NCBI GenBank assembly: GCA_024704765.1
Contig: JAKMXF010000128.1
Location: 1 to 26,708, forward strand
Length of the DNA stretch: 26,708 nucleotides
Direction: 5' to 3'
Origin: Oopsacas minuta
Lineage: Eukaryota > Porifera > Hexactinellida > Lyssacinosida > Leucopsacidae
Shown here: positions 10,860 through 18,865 of the stretch, one piece after another
Layout of the letters: each line of letters begins with the position of its first letter
How positions within the stretch are numbered: the first letter of the stretch is position 1
Translations under genes and position numbers: made by a program
Notes under the pieces: model-generated
Told to the model about the DNA's origin: nothing
The model's input: the letters and a program-made list of their open reading frames with translations, nothing else
The model's database searches: none

Positions 10860-10902
10860 TTTTTACTGTGCCGACTATACTTCAGTATAAGGCTCAGTAT
10901 TG
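10860..10902 (+). repeat. Short dispersed repeat, copy 1 (see 15988-16032)
   Basis: TTTTTACTGTGCCGACTATA, then a small TATACTTCAGTATA palindrome and CTCAGTATTGA. The second copy at 15988-16032 differs at only a few positions. This copy lies 36 bases before the Ginger1 target-site duplication. It may be the terminus of an unidentified element. Confidence 0.65.
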
Positions 10903-10975
10903 ATCTTAGTGAAAAGTTGATTTTGTTATTTTTAGTTCCGGTGTGGGGCGGTCAGCTGTCCCCCTGGGTGAGCTG

Positions 10976-11716
10976 CAGGGCCGTCGAGAGAGCGAGCGGC
11001 CCCGGGTCATAATTTTTGGTGAGGCCCCCCTTTGATATTTTGTTCCGTTATCGTGAAGTGAATAAACTAAACGCAAACTATCGCATTCGTATTATATATA
11101 TATTAAAAAATTTTAATAAATAAAATCCTATTTACTCTTATATTTTATGCATTTTCAAATAGCCTATAGCTATATAGCTATAGAGTTTATGATTTTAAGT
11201 AGTATAATGAAAAACTAATACTACAAAGCTAATACTTCAAGAGTTATTGTAGTTAAGAACAGGAATATACAAAAATTTACGGTCAGTGTAATTAACAGAA
11301 AGCTTTGCGTGCCTTCTTCATAGCAAAATTATTGATTATGTCTTGAAAGTCAATACGCTTTGCAAGTTCAGCCTCGATGCTCAACATTGCGAGGTCGTTC
11401 AGTCTTCCCTGACTCATAGTGCTTCTCAGAAAGTTCTTGATGAGTTTCAACCTATTTACGCGTGCCTGCCGTTTGGATCGTATCCCGTAAACTGAGTAGT
11501 TATGGAAAAAAATTATAATTGATACAAAGCAAGTGAGGGCTGGATTTCTAGGAAGGATTAAATAACAAAGGTATTGCTCTGCCCAGCGATGTCTTTATTT
11601 TCTCCTTTACTTGTCTACTTAATGCAGCCAATAAAGCCCATGCATACCTTCACAGACAGAATTTCTCGGGCCCCGGGGTGACTACCCCCGCCTACCCCCC
11701 CCTCTCGACAACCCTG
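10976..11716 (-). mobile_element. Nested hAT element with perfect 8-bp target-site duplication
   Basis: The termini are CAGGGCCGTCGAGAG (left) and CTCTCGACAACCCTG (right), inverted repeats matching at 13 of 15 positions with CAGGG ends typical of hAT elements. The octamer GTGAGCTG is present at both 10968-10975 and 11717-11724, which is the expected 8-bp hAT duplication. Removing the element and one octamer restores the Ginger1 left TIR. The 741-bp interior carries a C-terminal hAT transposase fragment on the minus strand, so this copy is non-autonomous. It inserted after the Ginger1 element did. Confidence 0.93.
11292..11594 (-). pseudogene. ZMYM1-like hAT transposase, C-terminal fragment
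   Basis: A frame of 100 codons without ATG ends at a TAA at 11292. The C-terminal part reads NRLKLIKNFLRSTMSQGRLN, DLAMLSIEAELAKRIDF and FAMKKARKAF, the usual end of the hAT dimerisation region in ZMYM1-like transposases. The part before it (WAEQYLCYLILPRNPALT, then NYSVYGIRSKRQ) is more diverged. An in-frame stop bounds it upstream. It belongs to the nested hAT element, and the DDE core has been deleted. Confidence 0.8.
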
Positions 11717-12170
11717 GTGAGCTGTCCCCCTGACTTATGGAACTAGGGCAAGGAGTCCCCCCGGACTAGTGGCACTAGGGTCAGCTGTCCCCCCGGACTT
11801 CTGGCACTATGACACCGGTTTCAACTGTACATACTTAGTGGCGTATCCACTATCCAAGTAGCGCGCAATGGGTGCTCGAGAATACCCCTTGAATAACAAT
11901 GATAGCAATTGATAATGATTTAGACAGAGATTGTTATCTAAAAATAAAACAATCACGTGATAGTCCTCTGTCTAATGCAATTTGGTAAGAAAATTCAATT
12001 AGTCCATATAAACTATTGGCGAATTATTTCGATTAATTGTCGTACTTTTCACTCTACAAGTTGAATTTAACTTATTCAGTATTCATCAAATTTAGGAAAG
12101 TTGCAATGTACATATATATTGTCTTATATTCCTTTGTACTCGATACTTATTTGAGTACTTTCTTAATTAG

Positions 12171-12872
12171 GAGTCCATAAGCGGTACAATATCGTCAAGT
12201 CCTCCATCACCATCTCCATTCTGGGTGCACAGTCTGAATCTCAACCCAACTGATGAGCTAGAAATACTTAATGGACTTTAGCTGACAGATAAACACATTG
12301 TTGCGGCTAAAACATTATTGAAAGAACAGCACCTACTTATAAATGGACTTGAAGACCCCTTCATACTTGCTGAAAAGCTTTCGTATAAATCAACTTAAAT
12401 CTAATTTGCCCAGATTGTAAACTTAGGTAGAACACACTGGGTCTGTGTTTCAAGCTTCAACTGTCTACCTGGAACTGTTGATGTTTATGATAGCATTCCA
12501 GCATGTTCCATGGGTTCGTTATCTTTGAGAAAACAAGTGGCTGTAATACTTCAAACAACTGAATGCAGTTTTGAATTACATTTTGTCGAAACTCAAAGAC
12601 AGTTGGAGGGAGCAGATTATGGACTATTTTCCATAGCTCTTGCTACAACATTATGTCAAGGTATTGACCTACATATGTGCTTCTTCGATCAAACTCAGAT
12701 GAGGATACATCTACACAGCCGTCTAGAACAATTGAACATGACTCTGTTCCCTCCATCAAAAAAACCTCGTCGAGAGTGCATGAAGAGATGGCAGAGAAAG
12801 GTCGTAGTAACAAGTAGATACAGTGGCGTTTCTAGGCTTTTGATTACGAGTGTGCTAATTCATATGGGTTGA
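12171..12872 (+). pseudogene. Ulp1-like cysteine protease domain of Ginger1 transposase (dead)
   Basis: After an acceptor-like CTTAATTAG, one frame reads from SPFWVHSLNLNPTDELEIL through KTLLKEQHLLINGLEDPF to the protease core. The core has the catalytic His in GRTHWVCV, the Asp in VDVYDSIP, the Gln in FVETQRQLEGAD and then GADYGLFSIALA. Relatives have Cys where this copy has Tyr, so the nucleophile is lost. The end region includes FDQTQMRIHLHSRL and MTLFPP. In-frame stops occur near 12282, 12397 and 12403; otherwise the frame is unbroken over 230 codons. The last 17 codons, from CAGTGGCGTTTCTAGG near 12821, look like another hAT-type end rather than original coding sequence. Confidence 0.85.
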
Positions 12873-12978
12873 CATTGAAATTAAAAAGATTTCGTCAGAC
12901 TATATTCACTATAATAGTAATTCTCTATCAATGAAGGTCAGGGAAGCACTTGATTTGATTGTAAGAAACACAAAATAC

Positions 12979-13217
12979 TTGATTTTTAGACAACAATCTC
13001 TGCCTAAATCATTATCAATTACTATCATTGTTATTCAAAGGAGTTCTCGAGCACCCATTGCGCGCTCCTTGGATAGTGGATACGCCACTAAGTATGTACA
13101 GTTGAAACCGGTGTCATAGTGCCAGAAGTCCGGGGATTCCTTGGCCTAGTGCCAGAAGTTCGGGGGAGTCCTTGCCATAGTGCCAGAGGTCCGGGGGGGA
13201 CAGTTCACCCTCTCACA
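12979..13217 (-). repeat. Right TIR of the Ulp1-type Ginger1
   Basis: The reverse complement matches the hAT-free left TIR over about 240 bases, including the GC-rich subrepeats (13120-13203) and the GATAGTGGATACGCCACTAA segment near 13073. Divergence between the arms is moderate. It ends CTCACA before CCGT. Confidence 0.9.
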
Positions 13218-13494
13218 CCGTGTCCACCCTACAGCTGGCACTGTTTATGATTAAGAGCTGAAATTTTTCAATGGGTTCATTGTTACCTGTAGATTTACAC
13301 CTCGGAATAATTTTAATCTGATACAATTTGCCACTTTTGTGCCACTTCCTAATTTTTCTCATAGGAATTGTATTAGTTTTTGGAAAATAGAATACTAGGA
13401 GGAAAATCCTATTTCACACACCATCGATTGCCATGAGGATGAAGAAGAAATATATATAATTTTAAAGCATGTTTGTGTTACCCCATTAGGGCCC

Positions 13495-13970
13495 GGTCAC
13501 ACAAACCCTGCTGGTCAAAAGGTCCTACAAAGTCAGGTCAGGTCTCAAGATTAATCAGGCCAATTTCAGGTCGTTTAAGAATCAATTGAGTACAATTAAT
13601 CAATTTAGAAATGCGAAAACCATACACTAAGGGATGGATGGATATACTGCCAGTTTTGACTCAGTATTGATTCTGACGAGAGTCTATTACATTGAAGATA
13701 TGTCATACTCGAAACTAGTTAACTGTATTTTGGAAAGTAATTCAATTCAATTAACAATTTACGAGTACTTTGACGGGATTAGCAAGGTAAGATTAGAAAA
13801 AATACGGTAAATTCCCTGGAGCATGAAAATGAGCTGAAAATATTTTGAGTGGCCTGGAAATGACCTGTAATTGATCTGAAATGTCATCAAAATGACCTGA
13901 AGTAACCTGATTCAGGTCAGCCCATTTAGTGAGCAGGCTTGTCCAAAGGTCAGGTCATGACCTGACACTT
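13495..13970. repeat. Non-autonomous DNA element rich in AGGTCA motifs
   Basis: This is the second copy of the 8148-8510 family, in opposite orientation. It begins near GGGCCCGGTCACACAAACC and ends near ATGACCTGACAC. It contains many AGGTCA/TGACCT hexamers, including the perfect palindrome AGGTCATGACCT at 13952-13963 with a further AGGTCA overlapping at 13947. No coding sequence. The superfamily is uncertain. Confidence 0.7.
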
Positions 13971-14368
13971 ATTTATATATTTAGAACTATCTAAGTCTAA
14001 TTAGGGCCACATGACTGAAGCATATGCTAAGCCCAGTACCGGATTTAGGGTGTTTTGGGCCTAGGGCTAAGTCATTATTTTGGCCTACCCTACCATTTTG
14101 ATACCCTATTTTATGGAACTGAACGGAACGTGCAATTTACGCATACGTTATTTGCTTAAATAATGGTCCCGACGATTATATTTTCGTGCAGGAGAATACT
14201 CAAACCAGCTTTTCATCAATTATCGAAATAAATTTTATTTGAAATTTTGTGTGGTGCTACCCTATAGCACGTATTTGAGCCTTTGAGGGCCATTTAGGAC
14301 AGTATAATATTATACTGTTGTGTAATAATTGAGATTCTTGTATTAAGAAACACCATGGACACTCATAT
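13971..14368. other. Non-coding, with a hAT-like terminus
   Basis: CAGTACCGGATTTAGGGTG near 14035 followed by GGGCCTAGGGCTAA resembles a hAT left end and is similar to the terminus at 24889. No coding sequence or paired right end was found. Confidence 0.45.
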
Positions 14369-14443
14369 CGTAGTATTTTGAGGAGGGTATAGAATTCTGA
14401 GATATAAGTATTAACACGAATTGTACATGTAGTTCATAGTAAT
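14369..14443. repeat. Candidate left TIR of the OTU-type Ginger1 (inverted copy of 3533-3608)
   Basis: It shares AGAATTCTGAGAT and CACGAATTGTACATG with the reverse complement of 3533-3608. It lies about 180 bases before the ATG of the Ginger1 N-terminal half, as a left terminal repeat would. Confidence 0.6.
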
Positions 14444-14619
14444 TTGGTGATAAATGTGTGCTGAGATTTTGTGTTACTTAAATAAGTACATAAACTCCTA
14501 CATGATCGAAATCACAATATTTTGATAATTCAAAATACTTGTACGTGAACTTTTTATTGTTTTTCTGAAATTACTTCTCTATTTTAAATTCATTTTGTCA
14601 TTGGAATCCTCACATTTGA

Positions 14620-15876
14620 ATGGATCCCGAAGAACTCAGAGCAATCATTGAGTTCCATCAGCGTGGCTAAATTCCAGGAACTCTCTCTGCTGAAGGTTAA
14701 GGAATTTCAAGATAAAGGCAAATAATTATACCCTCTCTGAGGAAGAACCAAACAGGCTTTTCAAGGTAGGTATAAAAACATTTATTCCGTTTGTATACGT
14801 ATACAAATTTAGATTTTAAGATAAGCTGAAAAATTGATACTATTTAATATTTACTTATGTCTAGAAAGTCTCCAAGAGTGGCCTACAGTTGGCTCACGAA
14901 GTCCCCAGTTGTGATAAACTTGGTTCAATCTTTGTACAATATCACGATCAATTAGGTCAAGCTGGGATCAATTCTACAATACAATTAATCCAGCAAAGAT
15001 ACTATTGGGTAGGAATGTATCCAGATTTTCAAAATTATGTGAGTGTTAAAATGTGATATTAGCAAATACTGTACAAGTTAAAATGTGGACCGGTAGTCCT
15101 TACTTGAACCGTTGTACTGGCCAATTCATAACAATCCAACTGAAATTAGCTTCAAATTTTGTTTTGTTTGATATACTTATAGGCAAAAAAATGCGTTACA
15201 TGTCAAGAGACAGCCGCTTTACCCCCATAACCTCAAAGGAAATTACAACCTATTCCACCTCCAGAAACTCCTTGGAAGCACATAGGGATGGATCTATGCG
15301 ATCTCCCTGAGACCCCTGAGGGTTACAAACATATACTAGTGACAGTCTGCTATCTCTCCAAGTATGTTATTGCAAGGCTACTCAAGACTAAGACAACCAC
15401 TGAAGTCATTGAGCAATTGGAAGATATCTACCCTGAATTAGGATTACCAGATATCATGTAACATGATCAAAGAAAGGAATTCACTTCAAAGGTATATATA
15501 TTTATGACATTATGCTTCAGTACAAGCATTACTAATTTTAGTAATTTATAATTTGCAAGATATTATCTAGGAGCGCCGGACGCTCCTCTAGGCGCATGAT
15601 TGTTGATGCTATTGTAGTTAGGAGCGTAAAATTGAGGATCTTCCCTTATATCGTGACACTAATTTACTGATTTAGGCGTATGAAAATTTGAGAGGAGGGC
15701 CGCTAGGAGCGTGCTCTGAAAACCCTGTATAACCCCCTGATAATTTGTTGCTAACGTTTATACTTGTAGCTATTTCACGAGTTTCATAAAAAACTACATG
15801 TTTACAATAGAAGTACTCGTGCATACCATCCAATGGCAAATGGACTGGTCGAGGCCGACAATAAGATTCTCAAAAT
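14620..15876 (+). pseudogene. Ginger1 transposase, N-terminal half: zinc finger and DDE integrase core (decayed)
   Basis: Exons are 14620-14765, 14865-15038, 15183-15491 and 15770-15876, with GT/AG borders. The first starts MDPEELRAIIEFHQRG and is frameshifted before NNYTLSEEEPNRLFK. The second holds QYHDQLGQAG and QQRYYWVGMYPDF. The third begins KKCVTCQE, completing an HHCC-type finger in which the second His is Gln (GQAG where relatives have GHxG). The DDE residues are visible: Asp in HIGMDLCDLPE, Asp in HDQRKEFTSK and Glu in NGLVEADNKIL. In-frame stops occur after LPP and LPDIM. The last exon ends at a GTGAGT donor in phase 2, and no continuation was found downstream. The missing C-terminal part matches what lies at 661-3078. 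Integrase-like Ginger1 transposase is favoured over a Gypsy retrotransposon because no reverse transcriptase is present and introns are. Confidence 0.87.
15560..15735. mobile_element. GC-rich MITE-like insertion in a Ginger intron
   Basis: GGAGCGCCGGACGCTCC is a strong palindrome near 15571, and GGAGCG recurs near 15622 and 15705. The right edge reads CTCTGAAAACCCTGTA, a hAT-like end (reverse complement CAGGGTTTTCAGAG). It sits within the intron 15492-15769. The left end is not resolved. Confidence 0.45.
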
Positions 15877-15987
15877 GTGAGTGTTCCAATTATGTAATAA
15901 TAAATATCCCTTTAATAATGTTGATGCAATGTGGGTTACAATCGAAAATCTGTTTAGCTATTAGGTAGAAATACTTCTAGAAGTACA

Positions 15988-16032
15988 TTTTTACTGTGCC
16001 GACTATACTTTAGTATAGTGGCCCAGTATTGA
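15988..16032 (+). repeat. Short dispersed repeat, copy 2 (see 10860-10902)
   Basis: TTTTTACTGTGCCGACTATA is followed by the palindrome TATACTTTAGTATA and CCCAGTATTGA. It begins about 110 bases after the last Ginger N-half exon. Confidence 0.65.
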
Positions 16033-16129
16033 AATGGTTGCCTATATTATGATTATTTATCTCCGTAAAAGCCCTGCAGCCAAAACTTGATAGAATTAAT
16101 CTGATATATACCGCCGTATTCACTAAGCA

Positions 16130-16153
16130 TACTTAGTACTTAAGTACTAAGTA
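16130..16153. repeat. Perfect 24-bp palindrome
   Basis: The half site TACTTAGTACTT is followed directly by its reverse complement, and GTACGTACTTAAGTA continues the same motif. It may be the fused end of a foldback element or simple local duplication. Confidence 0.75.
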
Positions 16154-16306
16154 CGTACTTAAGTATCACTTATATTCATGAATTTGTGAGTTTCTGATGG
16201 ATTGCTTTACAGAATTACTTTCAATCATTCAGGAATATATTTTCAAAACTTCTCATGTTTTATGCATGATCTCACGANCATTTATGAAAGGTGTGAACAC
16301 TACATA

Positions 16307-16491
16307 CAGTAGAACTCGGATAAGACGTACCCGCTCGGGAAACAGAAATTAGTACGTCTTAACCGAGTGTACGTCTTATCCGAATATGTTTGCATTACAA
16401 ATAATGATACTGATATTTTGGGATATAAGAAATGGTACGTCTTAACCGAGTGTACGTCTTAAGCCGAGTACGTCTTATCCGAGTTCTACTG
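16307..16491. mobile_element. pogo/Tigger-like MITE with TA target duplication
   Basis: Perfect 24-bp terminal inverted repeats occupy 16307-16330 and 16468-16491 (outer end CAGTAGAACTCGGATAAG). TA flanks both sides, as expected for Tc1/mariner/pogo elements. The interior repeats GTACGTCTTAACCGAGT several times in both orientations. At 185 bp it is non-autonomous. The exact TIRs suggest a fairly recent insertion. Confidence 0.9.
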
Positions 16492-18865
16492 TACTTTCAA
16501 CTGTTTCCGTTGATTATTCTAGAATTGAGCAATCTTAAGGTGCTTGAAAAGAACATTGAGAAGAAAATTCACCTTTTCATCAGAGCAAACTCCAATGTTT
16601 CCAACTCATTGGGAATACACTTCTATTTAGAAATCATTTCACCCTAAAATCCTTCATTAGCACAAATTGTTACCATTACGATGGAATGAGGAACAGAAGG
16701 ATAAAATTTGAATAAAGTTCTAATCAGACACAAAATAGTTAAGTCAACTTTGTAGTGTACATGCTTATTCGATGTTAGTTGACTTTTAGCTTAGGCATTG
16801 CAGTCGTTTTAGTACGAAGTGTTTCAAAATTAGTAAAAATATATAGGAAAACCATTTGCATTTGCAGAGTCAGATTTTATCTAAATATATGGGCGGAGTA
16901 AGGGGAGGGCTAATTATGAACAGTTTGAATCAGGTTCGAAGAAGAATACCAGTCGAATTGGTTAATACACCTGGTACCGCTTGTATCTAAGCGGAAGATA
17001 TAGTATATCCTGAGGGTGATAAGTCATTATTATGCGTAAGAAGCCATATGCTAGTTAACGCTAAACCGCAATAATAAACAACTGAGTCATAACTTGTAAA
17101 TCGACAACATCTCGCACAATATATATACCCAAATATCCAATTAACTTTCTCAATTGATGCATGATGTTTAATCACTTTGAAATGCTAATATTGGTAATCA
17201 GCATTATAATTTTGGGTCACATGACCATGCTTGTAGAAAGGATTTTTTGGTCAAATATACAATTTCTCCCAGGCTGTGTACCGGTATGTACCCCTATACT
17301 TTCCCTTCCTATCGGGCTCTCTATCTTATAGAAGATTAAGTTCATCATGTCATTTCGAATGGCAATAGTCTCAGCTTCTGATACAGCAGATGCTGGACCT
17401 AGTTGTAATAACTTTGACTCGACTTACCGGATATAGGAATATTAAGTCCAGTCCTGACGATATTCCTTTAACCAGCATCCAATGTATTGTCTAATACGAA
17501 ATAAATATATACAAAATACCGAATAAAGGCGGAGAGGCACCTATAAAAATAGCCATCTCGAAATAATATAAATTCTCCAGGCCTCCATAGCCATATCTTT
17601 TTTAAATATATTTAGCAATTTTATTGCTATGCCACCTCACGATTGGCCTAACATTTCTATGTAACAGCGAAAAACGATTGGAAATTCATGAAAATTGCGG
17701 TTAGCATTTGTATAGCTCTACTTTTCGCTCCAGTTGCGAACGTGTTAGTATGTTGCTTAAATTTCATAGGCTATTTTAGCGTGTATTTAATAGACATTTT
17801 TGCATTTTTATATTTTAAGTGTGTATTATTAAATCAGTAGATTATTCTTTCTGAGAGTAATGTCTAGTGAATTATTAGATTATCCTTTCTTAGGCCATGT
17901 AAAATAAATTACTTGTTTCTTATCCATTTTTTCTGCGAAATAGCGGCGAGGGGCGGCTTTTTATTTTTATTTTTTGGTTAGCGTCATTTTACTAATTTAT
18001 TTAAACTATCTCGTTAATACGAATTTCTGATAAGATGAACAATATTCGTACATAATCAGGTCTCTACAACCGTACTTCAATGGATATTACTCCGGTTTAT
18101 GAACTCCGGAAAGGCGAATAAATTTTAACCATACGGACGGTGCGTTGGTGTTCGTATTAAGCTTATACTGTATATGGGAAAACTGATATTCACTTCCTCT
18201 CTATAATCTGAATTATTATACAATTTAAATAATAATGATAAAATTAATAATAATAAAAATTTAGTGCACACCCAAGGGCTAATTTTTGCCATACAGGGAG
18301 GGGTATTTGGGGCCTGACTCGGACAGGTTTGAGTCTTGGACGAAATTTCACTCCTGACGAAATTATGATGCATTGCCACCTTTTTGGATTTTCGAAAAAT
18401 CACATGGTTAGCTTGTTTCGAAGATGTTCATCTGCGAATATATGTATTAAATAAAGATATGTATTAAAATTAAAAAAAATGCGGAGGAGGGAGATTAAAT
18501 GGGGCGGGCGGGGATTATAAACAAGTATATTATTTTATATGGCCTTAGTGTAATGTCTAGTGAACTTGAAATTTTGACATATTTAAGCAAAAATGTTTTT
18601 GCGGGTTTGATCCATGAAAACAATTACTAAGCTTTTACGTTAAATTTGATTCTATGATCATATGTGCATCAGCTCTTGGAGTCCTTTGTTCTTAGTGCCT
18701 GTTTTTTGCTAATTTGCCCTAAACCTTTATATTTGGTTAATTTAAATTGTTTCTGCTTTGTATAACGAAATTAATTGTAGCTTTTTTGTATTACATTTTT
18801 TGACTTAAAGAAATTAGCATAATACCAATGTCAAAAGAAAAATAACTAAGATCCAAACAGCTACT
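16492..18865. other. Long gene-poor stretch
   Basis: No gene is recognised. AAGTCAACT near 16741 and AGTTGACTT near 16777 form a short inverted repeat. CTCGTTAATACGAATTTC near 18011 and TTCGTATTAAGCTTATACTGTA near 18152 look like the two degraded ends of a pogo-type MITE. The minus-strand ORF 18125-18403 overlaps this and is probably chance. A purine-rich tract follows at 18473-18515. Confidence 0.4.

Larger units (their letters stand above)
10942..11948 (+). repeat. Left TIR of the Ulp1-type Ginger1, split by a hAT insertion
   Basis: The left repeat consists of 10942-10975 and 11725-11948, and pairs with the reverse complement of 12979-13217. Its outer part holds three to four GC-rich subrepeats of about 30 bases built on TCCCCCCGGACT and TGGCACTA. 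Its inner part shares GTGGCGTATCCACTATCCAA and TGAATAACAATGATAG with the right arm. Confidence 0.9.
10942..13217. mobile_element. Ginger1 DNA transposon, Ulp1 subtype, internally deleted
   Basis: The element is bounded by TGTGGGGCGG on the left and CCCTCTCACA on the right, inside terminal inverted repeats of about 240-258 bp. The flanking tetranucleotides are CCGG (10938-10941) and CCGT (13218-13221). Ginger1 elements are known for 40-270 bp TIRs, CCGG/CCGT target sites and a C-terminal OTU or Ulp1 protease. Only the Ulp1-like domain (12171-12872) is left of the coding region; the integrase part is absent. A hAT element (10976-11716) interrupts the left TIR. Without that insertion the copy would be about 1.5 kb. 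The one-base difference between the two tetranucleotides is probably a later mutation. Confidence 0.85.

Noticed and set aside
4624-17229. GGTCACATGACCAT shared near 4625 and 17215
   Set aside because: A 14-base palindromic match with no wider similarity is too short to call a repeat family.
18125-18403. Minus-strand ORF of 92 codons
   Set aside because: It covers a probable degraded MITE end and low-complexity AT tracts; no domain seen.
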